Part shown: positions 33,040 through 43,585 of the stretch, in pieces
Layout of the letters: every line of letters starts with the position of its first letter
Numbering within the stretch: the first letter of the stretch is position 1
Source: Mytilinidion resinicola
Taxonomy: Eukaryota; Ascomycota; Dothideomycetes; Mytilinidiales; Mytilinidiaceae
Assembly: GCF_010093595.1 (NCBI RefSeq)
Contig: NW_022985439.1
Span: forward strand, 1,743,207-1,807,206
Direction: 5' to 3'
DNA: 64,000 nt
Position numbers and translations under genes: made by a program
The notes under the pieces: model-generated
The model's input: the letters and a program-made list of their open reading frames with translations, nothing else
Database searches by the model: none
Told to the model about the DNA's origin: nothing

Positions 33040-33508
33040 CATTAATTTAATGATTTACGATATAATGAAGAAAACAATAGCCCATTCTTATCGATCTGAC
33101 TAACGCAGAATGATTACAGTAGATATAGAGGGTGAAGTAGCGGAAATACAATTCCTTATGCGGTACAGAACGAGAGCGTATTAATCTATGTACACCGTTC
33201 TGCCGCCGTCTGAAGTCCTTCAGCTCAGTCCAGAAATATGGACGAGATGTAAGTCTCTGGATTTGATAGGTCGTAATCACACACCAAGCCACCTCAGACA
33301 GTGACAGAGAGGGGCACACAGATCAATTTACTCGGATACTTGAGAAGAGATTGTGTAGAAGATTTTTAGTTGTCTTGTTTCGTTAGAATATATAAAATAT
33401 CTCCGAGCCAAATCCCCTATTTTCAACGTTGTTCGATGACATAGATTCCCAGACTCCCACAGTCGAAAGTGATGATGCAAAACTTGCGGTAATGTGCAAA
33501 GGAGGACC
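33040..33508. other. convergent spacer with hairpin repeat copy
   Basis: About 470 bp between the convergent DUF6594 and DUF3632 genes. It contains the repeat at 33202-33305. No gene. Confidence 0.4.
33202..33305. repeat. short hairpin repeat, diverged copy
   Basis: The left end GCCGCCGTCTGAAGTCC and right end CCACCTCAGACAGTGAC form an imperfect inverted pair. Read in reverse, the right end (CACTGTCTGAGGTGGC) matches the left end of copies at 18551 and 30326 at all but one or two positions. Confidence 0.55.
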
Positions 33509-34420
33509 TTAAATTTGGTCTAGCTCTTCCACTTTTGCAAAGGCTTTGCGAGCAATCTCTTTCGTTTCTTCTGAGACGTCATCCCTTTCCAGTACTTCTT
33601 CAAATGCCTTTTTTCCGTTTACCCACCTTTCCTCATAGAAGCTTGACTTGATGCTGTGCTTTTTATTTTCACTAGCTCCATGATCCCGCACAGTGCTTCC
33701 CGCTTGCAATATCCAAACTGCTGCGGGCGGGACAACAGCATCCAGCCTCGTCCCTTTAGGCACCCTCCCTTTCTTTTGCTGTAGAACTTCCAGCATCATC
33801 TTGATCATCCATCCAGAATAGATGACAAAATCAGCTATCCCTTCAGCCGTAAGCCTCGCAACAAACGAATTCACATTCGTCCACGCATAGATCTCTGCTA
33901 CCGATACCTCATAATCTTCTCTAGGAACATCATTCCAGCTCTCTCTTGTTGCCGGCCCAATCATGAGTAGCTCGCTCCACAGCACTCCAGATTCCCAGAT
34001 CCAGTTCCCTTCTAGCTTCTCCGGCATGGGATCTGGACGAGGTGGATCTGCCCGTGCTTTCAAACCCTTTACAAGAGCCAGCAGCCGATCGTGCGCGGTA
34101 GCATTTCGCCATGAATTGCGTTTCGCTGTGTGAAGAACGCTGTACCAGAGACCCCAGAGCAAGCCTTCTGCCGATACTTCGTTGTCTGAGCGTTCGGCCG
34201 CCTCTTTGGCCTGGGGAGGGTCGCTGTATGCGCGCTCGATGGGTGCGGCCAATGCATTGATAGCATCGTCGAGAGCCAAAGATCCGCTCACGTATGACAG
34301 TAGCGTTTGGTAGGCCGGGTCGTCCATCTCTGGCCTGGACCAGTTCCTCAAAGGGCCTAGTTGATCGATTTGTGTAGCTTCGTCTGTGGAGGGTACTTCG
34401 GTCGCCATCGTGAAGGTCAT
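33509..34420 (-). CDS. DUF3632 family protein
   Basis: Intronless 303-aa protein of the fungal DUF3632 type. Characteristic segments are LWGLWYSVLHTAKR, the LWSELLMIGPATRESWND motif, VNSFVARLTAEGIADFVIYS and PPAAVWILQAGSTVRDH. It looks soluble and helical, with no signal peptide or membrane segment. These proteins are common in accessory regions of fungal genomes and have no established role. The ATG at 34420 gives full family length; a second in-frame Met follows five residues later. Confidence 0.85.
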   Translation of the reverse strand: MTFTMATEVPSTDEATQIDQLGPLRNWSRPEMDDPAYQTLLSYVSGSLALDDAINALAAPIERAYSDPPQAKEAAERSDNEVSAEGLLWGLWYSVLHTAKRNSWRNATAHDRLLALVKGLKARADPPRPDPMPEKLEGNWIWESGVLWSELLMIGPATRESWNDVPREDYEVSVAEIYAWTNVNSFVARLTAEGIADFVIYSGWMIKMMLEVLQQKKGRVPKGTRLDAVVPPAAVWILQAGSTVRDHGASENKKHSIKSSFYEERWVNGKKAFEEVLERDDVSEETKEIARKAFAKVEELDQI

Positions 34421-34905
34421 GGAGTATTAGCAGTCGTCTTTGATGTCTACAATCTACCTGAAAGCTCTCAAAGGAGGGACTCAAGATTTAAGTCAACATA
34501 TGGTAAGATAGACGGTAACGAATTGGGCAGGTGCTGCGTCATAGGTCTGCAGCCTACTATAACTTAGCGTGTAAATGAAGTAAACGGTAGAGTATGCAGG
34601 CTACCATGTGTCAATTTCCACACGATCACCCGGAGAACTGCAAGTCAATGGTAGAAGACCAGAAATAAAATAGAAGATGAAGATGCGGTTAGGTATGAAC
34701 GCACAGACCGATACGCGACTCTGACCTCGTTCTGCCTCTAGGGCGGCTCCCACTACTTTCATCCTCATCCACGCTCTTTCGTTCGGCATCTATCGTTAAT
34801 AGCTTTCTCTAAAGCTCGTTGAACATATTACAATGCCTTATACATATTTATACTCCTCATAAAAACCCTGGAGGCCTCTACCGCGTTCTTAACCCAATTA
34901 ACGAA
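34421..34905. promoter_or_regulatory. divergent spacer, DUF3632/secreted protein
   Basis: 485 bp between divergent starts. A TATA-like TATTTATA at 34845-34852 is about 55 bp before the secreted protein's ATG. Confidence 0.45.
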
Positions 34906-35517
34906 ATGATACTCCAATACCCCCTCTTCGCGCTCACCCTCCATTTTACGATTGCACGCGCACAAGACTACTGTACCACTGCTCCATCATACTCTTCTGT
35001 CTGGCAACCAACAATGACTTTCGGCGACGAGAGTCCGACCGTCACTCCTCCACTACCATGCCCCGGCTGGTACGCCACCCAGCAAGGCTACTGCTGCAGC
35101 GACGGCATCAACTGCTCCGGCGGCACATGCACCTGTCCTAATGGAACCCTCGTATACTCTCTCCCTCTCGCGCCTTGCGTGTCCGAAAACCCCCAATGGA
35201 CTGGCTGTCCCGGAAACATGATGCATGGGCTGTGTTGCTCGGGACCTGGGATATTCATGAGCGGGCCCTACAACGGTACATGGAGCACAGCGGTATGTGA
35301 TCAGGGAACTGCAGTGTTCAACGTCACGACGGCGATGGATGGGAAAGTGGGGACAACCACGCTACCGCCGGGGATCAGCTATACGGAGACGCGGTGTTTT
35401 ACATGCCCTTTGTATACCCGGACAACGTCGTCGAAGGGGCTTGCGGCGAGGACAATGGCGCCGGAAGAAATTGTGGTGAAGGTCGTGGCTGTTGGAGCGC
35501 TGCTGGCGGCTCTCTAA
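34906..35517 (+). CDS. secreted cysteine-rich protein, likely GPI-anchored
   Basis: 203-aa protein without introns. A signal peptide of about 19 residues (hydrophobic core FALTLHFTIA, cut near ARAQ) is followed by a Gly/Thr-rich body with about 14 cysteines, including GYCCSDGINCSGGTCTC and GLCCSGPG. NGT-type glycosylation sites are present. The C-terminal hydrophobic tail VVKVVAVGALLAAL suggests a GPI-anchor signal. No named domain was recognised; plausible roles are cell-wall protein or surface effector. The start is the ATG at 34906, which sets the signal peptide. Confidence 0.8.
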   Translation: MILQYPLFALTLHFTIARAQDYCTTAPSYSSVWQPTMTFGDESPTVTPPLPCPGWYATQQGYCCSDGINCSGGTCTCPNGTLVYSLPLAPCVSENPQWTGCPGNMMHGLCCSGPGIFMSGPYNGTWSTAVCDQGTAVFNVTTAMDGKVGTTTLPPGISYTETRCFTCPLYTRTTSSKGLAARTMAPEEIVVKVVAVGALLAAL

Positions 35518-35928
35518 GTCTAGATGATCTTACCAGCAGCCGGACTGGGGTACCTACGAGGCCTAATTACCAACAATCTAAACTAATTTTCTACTGATTT
35601 CGGATTTGCTACTCATGAACAGGCAGATATTTGGAGCCTGTATACAAATAGTCGGATATTGCCGCAATCTGGACAAAGTCCATTTCTTTGACTGTCATGC
35701 TTCTACTCCAATAGAGAATTTCTAAAAATCTACCTATATAAACATATTTTCTACGAAACATTCTCTTTTGCCGGTGTTCACTCTATCAACGCTAGACTTT
35801 CTCAGTCCGCGGCTTTTCCTTATCTGTCATCTCCTAATACTGACCCCTTGTTCTCTCTTCTCCCATACAATAGATTCATAACAGCCCCTCAAGTACAAGT
35901 GCTGAAAAGAACTGGGTTTCCGGTAAAG

Positions 35929-36032
35929 TCCGGCAGTGCAGATCGAACGCGGATTACGAACGGTAGCATTGTCGAGAGGCGAGGACCCATATGTGCCGTT
36001 GGACGCGTTACAAAGAACTACACTACACCGGA
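35929..36032 (-). pseudogene. tRNA-like sequence 1, degenerate
   Basis: Read on the minus strand it begins TCCGGTGTAGTGTAGTT (acceptor arm plus A-box) and ends GCGTTCGATCTGCACTGCCGGA broken by mismatches (B-box-like TTCGATC and matching acceptor 3' half). Its total length of ~104 nt implies an intron-like insertion in the anticodon region. The anticodon arm does not fold cleanly. It is related to the two copies that follow. Confidence 0.45.
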
Positions 36033-36137
36033 TTACTTCAAGATATGTCAAGCTGGTCCCTTGACAACGCTGATTGCGATATGAATCCGAAATTGCACAT
36101 GAAGCGCAAAAATGCAAAAAGAATGACTCGTAGGATG

Positions 36138-36244
36138 TCCGGCACCGCGGACAGAACTCGGGTTACACCAACCAAGACACGAGCCGCGCCACATGGCGCC
36201 GCCCTAGGGGGTTGGTGCGTTATAACCAACTAAACTACACCGGA
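36138..36244 (-). pseudogene. tRNA-like sequence 2, degenerate
   Basis: Minus strand, 107 nt. Starts TCCGGTGTAGTTTAGTTGG and ends GCGGTGCCGGA. CACCA/TGGTG can form an anticodon stem around a ~40-nt insertion containing a GGCGCCATGTGGCGC hairpin. The T-loop is damaged (TTCTGTC instead of TTCGATC), so it is probably not functional. Confidence 0.45.
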
Positions 36245-36441
36245 TCGATTCTGATTTGGTTACTGGCTTGAAGTTCAGCTCTAATATACTCTCAGCGCTT
36301 TAGGCTTCGGAGAAGTGCCAATGAAAGACCTCTGAACTTTCAAAGCCCAAACGACGAGAAGGCGAGGCTCAACATGAAATACAGAATAGTGCGAGTATCT
36401 AGGCTAAATGAAGCCAAAAATTTAGCGATAAAAACATTGTG

Positions 36442-36552
36442 TCCGGCGCCGCGGATCGAACGCGGGTTACACCGGTCAAGGTATGAGCCAGGCCATCTGG
36501 CCCGGCACAAAGAGCTTGCCTAATGCGTTATGGCCAACTAAACTACACCGGA
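36442..36552 (-). tRNA. tRNA-like sequence 3, intron-containing, identity unclear
   Basis: Minus strand, 111 nt. The acceptor stem TCCGGTG pairs with CGCCGGA (one G-T pair). The A-box TAGTTTAGTTGG is good. The T-arm CCGCG-TTCGATC-CGCGG is perfect. A ~55-nt segment with its own GGCCAGATGGCC hairpin occupies the anticodon region, as an intron would. The anticodon stem is poor, so I cannot give an amino acid. The T1-A72 acceptor recalls Asp/Glu tRNAs. It could equally be a tRNA-derived repeat. Confidence 0.4.
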
Positions 36553-37199
36553 TTGATGGGTTCTGGAAACACTTCAATCTATAACCAGTTCCTTGGAAGC
36601 AAGAGAATCCAAAACGGCTTTAAGAGTATTTACAAGCCGGGGGGAGATGATAAAGAGGCACAAAATAACGCAAAGGTATAGTGAACCTTCATTCGAAGTA
36701 ATGCAGAACGCCTCCCCAGAACTTCCCGGTCTCATTCAACGTTTCTAGACGCAACGTGGCATTACCTCCCTTTTCAAAGTATTTACGAGGAGTGCCCCTG
36801 ATCTTGGCTGATGGATGATAGGTGTAGATAACGACGAGAGAGCGGGATAACAGATGTTGAGAAGCCGTAACGGACATTGATTTAGACTCGATCTTCGACG
36901 TTGCTCTCGTTTACAGCACCAGCGAAGTCAACTCAAAGACCAAATTTAGAAGACTCCATCTTCTCCTTTGTCCTCTTTACTCCCTTTTCTTTCAGCCACA
37001 TAATTGGCTTGTAAATCCCGTGAAAGAACAAAGCCCGCCATCTCCAACAAAGGCATTGCTCCCCTTCCCTCGTCAATATGAACCCATCGCACTCCTTCAT
37101 ACCAACCGTAACCCGAAGCACACACCACGATTCCTCGGAAACCTGAACATCTCCCAACCGCAAAGATCTCTATACCTCAACCCCAACCCAACAAAAACA

Positions 37200-37592
37200 A
37201 TGAAACCTTCAACTTTCCTCTCTCTCATCTCCTCTCTCAGCCTCAGCCTTACCACCGCCGCTGCCCCCAACAACATCGAAAAGCGAACCCAACCCGGCGG
37301 TTTCTACGCGTGCAAAAACGCCTTTTGGGGCGCCCCCTGCGAGTATGACGTCGCGCCCATGGGTGGGTGTATGGACATCGGTTGGGCAGACTGGAAGAAC
37401 GCCATCAGCTCGTTTGGCCCGGACATGGCGGACAATGTGTCGCCGTGGAGCTGCAGTCTCTTCTCGAAGACGGGTTGTGGAAGCGACTCTATCAATCTAC
37501 GATACCCGGGGAGCGAGGATCTGGACTACGAGAACTTCAATGACAAGACAAATAGTCTTAGGTGTGAATGGGATAGTCCGAAGTTAAATTGA
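37200..37592 (+). CDS. small secreted cysteine-rich protein, effector candidate
   Basis: 130-aa intronless protein. It has a signal peptide (STFLSLISSLSLSLTTAAA), a short propeptide ending in a Lys-Arg Kex2-type site (IEKR) and a mature domain of about 98 residues with six cysteines, which would allow three disulfides. No named family was recognised. Size, cysteine content and location in an accessory region fit an effector-like or antimicrobial secreted protein, but this is inference. The ATG at 37200 follows an A-rich leader. Confidence 0.8.
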   Translation: MKPSTFLSLISSLSLSLTTAAAPNNIEKRTQPGGFYACKNAFWGAPCEYDVAPMGGCMDIGWADWKNAISSFGPDMADNVSPWSCSLFSKTGCGSDSINLRYPGSEDLDYENFNDKTNSLRCEWDSPKLN

Positions 37593-38858
37593 TTGGCTGG
37601 AGGGCGGGATGTTGCGATGGATGCTTCCCGACCTATCTTTCCTCGGTGGCATTCTTTTTTGACCATTTTCTATTCTTCGTGTGAATACTTTTTCTGGTTT
37701 GGTAACGCTGGGCCGGTTCGAGTGCGGCTGGTCCTATCGTTGCCTGTTTGGCATTTTGCTACTTCTTTCTCGATATTAGGGACAAGTACCTATATTCTTG
37801 TGAATCGTGAACTTTTGTGCCGTTCGTCTCATGATCTCCGAGGGCTAGACATGCTTGGAAAGTGGGAGTTGTCCTGGTACTTAGCAGTTCGGAAAGTCGA
37901 ACGAGAATGGATTATTCGGCGTGTCGCATTTTTATCTTCTAGTATAGATTTACGCGTTTGTATTAAGAGAGCAAGCCTAGTATGGTGAAACCGGCGTGAA
38001 TCTAAAGATGGCGAGAAAAACAAAGGAATGAAGAAATCGACTACAAAGGCAAGAAATAGGTGGATCGCCATGCGAAATGACGGATTCGCGGGCGAGACGA
38101 TAGCAGACGCATGATAGAAAGATGTGCGCGAAGGCTGCGGCGAGCGTGAAAAGGAGCCTCGCGATGAAAGCAACTTTTAAAGGGTCTAAGAGTGAATATA
38201 GTCAACTTACAACGTTCTTTCGAAGATTAGAAGGCAAAGGCTGGTGATTTGACTGTCATGTGAAGAATCCTGCCGAACGTGGCAGGAAAGTGTTACAACA
38301 CTGCAGGCTGTTAAACTATTCCAACTAATGTCCGTCCCTGCGTCCTGAGACAACCCCCGATATGAGACAAATTTACAGTTTAGACCCCAGAAGTCGTCCC
38401 TTTGCAAAGATATGAAGACATGGCCTGTGGTGACAGTGTTCTATAGCCATTTCCCCCCCACAGAACCACTGTGCAGCGAGACTACCACGGTGTTTGTCAT
38501 GCTGTCGATCGATTCGTTGACGCCGTCGGTCGCCGCTTCAGCTCTTCCCCCTTGCTCAATTGCGGCTGTGGCAGTCTCTTCAAGGTTCGGAGTGCTCAGA
38601 GGAAAGTTCTATCAGAAAAGAATAGTTCCCGGCCTTGCAGGCCACTTTGTACAATATTAGTCTTTGACAGGAAAGCTGCCCCACTTTAACGCCGCACAGG
38701 CCCATGGCACTTTCCTTAATGGAGGAATTTGTCCAACGGAATTCCGTAGTCAGGAGTTGTCCTCACTTCTCCGATACACACACCGAGTCGGAAGATGACA
38801 AGAGTTTTGTTCAACCATCAGACTGTGAGCGAAAGCACAGAAGCCTTATTCCGCCTAA
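37593..38858. other. intergenic, contains left inverted repeat
   Basis: About 1.27 kb without a credible gene. It holds the inverted repeat at 38323-38372. Confidence 0.45.
38323..38372 (+). repeat. inverted repeat, left arm of segment 1
   Basis: The ~50-bp sequence beginning AACTAATGTCCGTCCCTGCG is present in inverted orientation at 43459-43508 with only a few mismatches. It flanks a 5.2-kb segment with the regulator and SDR3 genes. Confidence 0.75.
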
Positions 38859-40592
38859 ATGGAGGAGCCAGTGAGCCGGCGGAACGCACTGCACTGTCCC
38901 GTCTGTAAAAAGCTCTACGCTAACGGTACCAACTGTAAGAGACTACCGACGATGCTACTTGACTCGGATTAACACCATGTAGCCCGAGCTAAAAGCAAGC
39001 ACATCTCATATTGCCGCAAAAAATACCAATCAGGCCCCCTGCCTAGAAGGAAGGCCTGTGATGAATGCGCGCGGTCTAAGGTCCGCTGCAGCTCAGATCC
39101 TGGAGGCTGCTCTCGCTGCGCTTCAAGAGGCGTCTCATGTACTTATCAAGGCACCTTGAACGGCCAAAATGTAGCCAACCTGGCCTTTGAAGCAGATGGT
39201 GGTGGTCTTATGCTAACGGCCTCCTTGCAGATCACCGGCGTACCCCTTGTGGACATTCCGCCCCAGTCTTCGAACGACTTTAGGCCCGGCCTCGACAGTC
39301 CTTCTATCGGGACTGAAGAGACACCCGGAAACAGCTATCTTTCCCCCACAACCTTTACTTGGGATAATGACATATTCAGACCTGAGTGGTCATATGTGTC
39401 TGACCTAACGACTGACTTAGGCGAAGGCTATCCTGTCGGATCTCATGTTGATGCCTCTAGTATCAGCGGCGAGTTACAATCTGCGTCAAATGCTATAACT
39501 TTCTCAGAGCAATCACTTCAAGCATCGTCTTCAATTCCAGCATCGCTGGCCTATCGAGATCCTTCCTCGTTGTTTGAACGGCGCAAGTTCTCAGAACCAG
39601 AGCATGAGCTTACTAGCGACCTTGCCCTGCACATCCTGCGTTCCTACCCGTACATGATAGCCAACCAGGATTCTGTTCCTCCTTTCATCCACCCGAAATA
39701 TCGGTATCTGTCTGAGAGTGACACGGCATGTCCGAGTCCTCTCGATGCTGCCCTGAAACTAGCGAAGATGCTGCTGCATGGCCGACGAATGAATAAGAGC
39801 TTGATCTGGGGACTGATTCGCATAGAACAGGAGCGGCTGCTCAACGAGGTACGTATTGAAACCCTCAATCCATGTTAGCAATTAGTGATGACCAGATTAC
39901 TAACCAGAGCCATCGCAAACAGCACCCCAACTTTAGCAAGTGGGAGGTTTTGGAGGCGCTGCAATCTCTCGTCGTCTATATCCTCCTGAGGATTATTGAG
40001 GGACGCCATGACTACACCAACTTTAGTACCCAGCTTTTGGCTTCAATTAAGGTGAGCGGACGTGATGCAAAGCACTTAAAAAGCCCAGCGTACTCACAAA
40101 GAGAGACGTGAAGGCAATATGCACGCATATCACCACAAAATTTGGGAATCTCATCAGCTCTGATGAACTTACGGGTCAAATGATCCTGTGGAAGGACTGG
40201 GTATTTTTGGAATCGCGTCGTCGGTAGGTGTTGTGCCAGAAGAATATCCCAAAGTTAGGCGGACCCAACTGACACGTTTCATAAGAACTGCAACTGCCGT
40301 GCTCATTATAAACAGCATTATACACGCACAAATTACGACACCGTCTCCAACCATGCCCAAGTATTCCTGCTCTCCTGCACCGTCCCCTATGATGTTGTGG
40401 AATGCCGAGAACGAGATGGACTGGACAGTCGACTATGCAGAACACCTACATAAGAATGCCGTGCATGGCATGCTCAGAAACGGCGACCTTGTTGAGTTGA
40501 AGGAAGCTGCCGGAAAACAACACGACAGGTGGTATGCTTACGCCGACTCGTTTGGCCTTCTAGTTACGTTAGTGTCAAACATGGTCATTTAG
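38859..40592 (+). CDS. C2HC zinc finger + Zn2Cys6 transcription factor
   Basis: 500-aa regulator. Exons: 38859-38934, 38983-39848, 39908-40051, 40114-40223, 40286-40592. An N-terminal finger-like CPVCKKLY...HISYC (broken by the first intron) precedes a full binuclear cluster ACDECARSKVRC...CSRCASRGVSC. The later blocks FSKWEVLEALQSLVVYILLR, WKDWVFLESRRR and HDRWYAYADSFG are typical of the large fungal group of C2H2/Zn2Cys6 regulators. The last two introns need AAG acceptors (ending at 40113 and 40285) to preserve these conserved blocks. It may control the SDR directly downstream. Targets are unknown. Confidence 0.82.
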
Positions 40593-41154
40593 AGAAGCAA
40601 CTTTGCTGTGTAATGCGAAAGGTGCGATTGTCATATTACTTCAAACCCGAAAATGCCCTTTGTGAGCATCAGCCGATGAACACTTTGATCTGTCGTCCAC
40701 CATCGCCTGAACGGCGGCCCACTCGGAATATGATGATGCGGGTAACTACCGCGCAGCAATGCTTGGACTCTGCGAGTAGCGGGAGACCCAACTTCTTCGC
40801 CCTATTCTTGCAAGTTCCCCATAATGCGAGCTAACCAAGCGTGCGTACTTCCGAAAATTAAGGGTAACTTGCAGAGAGAGAAGGGAAGCTAACTAATAAT
40901 ATCGAGAAATGGCGATTGGATTGTTCCGAGAAATGTTAATTATACCTTTCGGGTTTTGCAGCAAATGTCTTCGGAGATGTCCCACGGAGCATGTGGACCG
41001 GAGTTGTCTCGCGTGCCATTGAGAGTGGTTTCAAGGCTAAGCACGGAGAAAAAGTATTTAAAGGGAGGCAGCGGTCAATGACTCCGTCTACAAATACTCA
41101 ACGTGTTTAGCTACATCGGTTATATCCAACAAACTCTCCAACCCGCCCGCAGAC
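40593..41154. promoter_or_regulatory. intergenic, SDR3 promoter
   Basis: About 560 bp. A TATA-like GTATTTAAAG lies around 41052-41061, about 100 bp before the SDR3 ATG. No gene. Confidence 0.4.
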
Positions 41155-42170
41155 ATGGCCTCTTCTTCCTTTTTTCCATCTCTTACCAAACTGTCGCATA
41201 CCGAATCATACCCCGCCATATCACCATCGCGCCCTGAGCTCTCAGTGAAAGGCAAGGTTGTCGTCATCACCGGCGGTGGCAGTGGCATCGGCGCCAGCAT
41301 CGCAAAGGCCTTTGCAGCCGGCGGAAGCACTAAGATAGCTATTATCAGTCGGACCGAAAGGAATCTTCTCGCGACCAAGCATGCTATCGAAGAGGTATTC
41401 CTAGGCACCGAAGTTCTGGCCGTGCCTTCCGACATCACCAACGCGAGGCAGGTCGATGATGCCTTCCTTAATATTAGCCAAACCTTTGGCAAGATCGATG
41501 TCTTGGTCTGTAATTCCGCGTTCATGCCAGTTCCTCGCCCTGTCCTCAGCCCAGGTTTCGATGTGGAGGACTGGTGGACCGCATTCAACACCAACATTTT
41601 GGGAGCGCTGTACACAGTCAAGGGATTCGTCAGATATGCAGCCGAAGGAGCGCATATTCTGCACATCTCAACTTGTGTTGGCCACATGCCACCGCTGGAA
41701 GCAGGTGTGTCTGCCTATGCTGCAAGTAAGGCCGCTGCGGCAAAGTTATTCGACTACATAGCGTTCGAAAATCCCGAGCTACACGTCGTCAACGTTCACC
41801 CCGGCCTCGTCGATACCGACATGAGTCGCAAGAGCGGCCATGGTGGCTTGGATCACAGTTAGTCACCTGGCATCTCCTTACTGCTTCGCTCGCTCCATTT
41901 CTCTCGTTCCATGAGACTAGTAAAGCGCTTTGGGTCACTATAGAAGACGAAACTGATACTGCAACAGTTGATTTGTCTGGCCACTTCTGCTTGTGGCTGG
42001 TTAGTTCCGAAGCCGACTTTCTCAGGGGCAAGTTCGTGTGGGTGAACTGGGACGTAGATGAATTGAAGGTCAGAAAGGAAGAAATTCTGAGCACCGATCT
42101 ACTGGATACGAAGCTCGGTGGAGTCACCTTCACAGGCTGGGAAGGGTCCCAGATGTTGGAAGGGCTCTGA
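41155..42170 (+). CDS. short-chain dehydrogenase/reductase (SDR) 3
   Basis: 301-aa SDR. Exons: 41155-41857 and 41968-42170; the 110-bp intron splits an isoleucine codon. The cofactor motif is TGGGSGIG, and the catalytic Tyr-x-x-x-Lys lies in SAYAASKAAA. The usual NNAG is replaced by CNSA, an altered form seen in a fungal subgroup. The C-terminal VWVNWDVDELK is characteristic of that same subgroup. The substrate is unknown. It lies downstream of a regulator gene inside an inverted-repeat-bounded segment. Confidence 0.88.
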
Positions 42171-42560
42171 ACGCACTAGTTATTGTCTGATCCAAAGAAC
42201 TAGGTAGCCTCTTAACTACGCAGCTCCTCACGCGTGTTCTTGGAGTTTTTAGAGTGATTGACATTCGACGCGAAACAAGTAGCGTAGTCTGGCAATCTTG
42301 AAGTCGTCCTAAGTAAGAGAATTTGTACTAGATTTCTAGCAGTCCGAATGTGAGTGCGGATGTAACTAGAAAAGGAGAGGAAAGCGAAAGGTAAAGTTGC
42401 CGCCAATTTCGGCGCATTACCATAGACGCTGCTCCAATCCTGATTGGGCAAACAGTTGACACGATGCTGTCAAAGATTATCGCGCACGGCTGTTTAATTT
42501 ATCAACTGCGACAGCACTATGCATCACGTGACAGCCAGGATTGGGAGTCAGAGGGGAGAA

Positions 42561-42632
42561 TCAAGGTAGATTCGAACTTATAACCTAAACATCTTCAGAG
42601 TTCCGCTCAACCAATTGGCCTTCGCTATAACA
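42561..42632 (-). pseudogene. tRNA-like relic
   Basis: On the minus strand it shows a D-arm-like GGCCAATTGGTTGAG, a loop CTGAAGA (GAA anticodon context, as in tRNA-Phe) and a T-loop TTCGAATC in the right order and spacing. Acceptor and T stems do not pair properly, so it is at best a decayed tRNA. Confidence 0.3.
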
Positions 42633-43458
42633 AATGGGCTCGCACCGATATCAAATCGTGGGTGCTATAACGAGGGGTATCTTCCGCTGAAGATGCCCCT
42701 TCCAATGGGTTCGCGCTGAATCAAATGGGCCAAGGCACATCGGAAACATATGAGTCTTTCCGCAACCACGAAGCATCTCATTTCTTCCGTATCTAGTTCG
42801 TAAACAGCATAGGGACAAGTTGGTATGAATCCAAATAACTTGAGGCTTTTCACACAAGCGTCAAAATCGTTCCTCAAGCCTCCTCTGTCAAACGGGGGCC
42901 CTGCCCCAGTTGCGTCTTCCCTGTTATCGCAAGCTTGTTGGGCGCGGTGAGTGGTTCTTTGTTCCAGCGCCACCAGGTGAAGCTCAGCTACCGTGCGACA
43001 GGCCGGCTGTCACGCTTGTATTATATAAGATACAATACTGGTAACTAAATTAAATGCGTGGCGCTCGGGGACTGTCTCATTTTGACCAGGGATCCTTGGT
43101 CGCTTTGATCCCATGTACCAACCGATGTGGCGCGATGTGTCATGCAACGTCGCCACGGCCGCCACAAGGCTGACAACGACATTCTCAAGGTTCCTATTGT
43201 ATAAGGCTCGGATGAAAGCCTCTATGAGTTTCGACAGTGGCAGAGCTTGATGGTAGTGCCGTTGTGGAAGGGGCGTGTTGCCGCTATGAAATGAAGCTCT
43301 CCGCAATCAGGGGCGGAGGCGACGATGATATTGCTGATTTTGCCGGTCGCGGGTGCCAGGGGGTTCAGGAAGAGTCCCATCACGCAACCAAACAGCATTG
43401 GACAAATATTTAAAAGGTAGGCACACATTCTATTACTCAAAAGTCAATGTACCTATAG

Positions 43459-43508
43459 TTTGTCTCATATCGGAGGGTGTCTCAGGACGCAGGGACGGAC
43501 ATTAGTTA
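43459..43508 (-). repeat. inverted repeat, right arm of segment 1
   Basis: Reverse complement of the arm at 38323-38372 (read inwards: AACTAATGTCCGTCCCTGCG). Differences are confined to the ACAACCCCC / ACACCCTCC stretch and the extreme inner end. Confidence 0.75.
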
Positions 43509-43539
43509 ATCTAGAGTAAACTTTAGTACAAAGGTAATA

Positions 43540-43585
43540 ACGTCCGTCCACCCGTAGTTAACGGAACAACCGCCGTAACAGAACA
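43540..43585 (+). repeat. inverted repeat, left arm of segment 2
   Basis: Starts ACGTCCGTCCACCCGT and continues AACGGAACAACCGCCGTA. It matches the inverted copy at 48750-48791 except for a 4-nt insertion (AGTT) and a few A/G changes. It shares the opening A-Y-GTCCGTCC with the segment 1 arms. Confidence 0.7.

Larger units (their letters stand above)
35518..37199. other. intergenic with three tRNA-like sequences
   Basis: About 1.7 kb between two secreted-protein genes. It contains three related tRNA-like sequences on the minus strand, listed separately. No credible protein gene. Confidence 0.5.

Noticed and set aside
37829..38173. Minus-strand frame with a hydrophobic stretch
   Set aside because: No start context, signal or family resemblance; lies in a 3' intergenic region.
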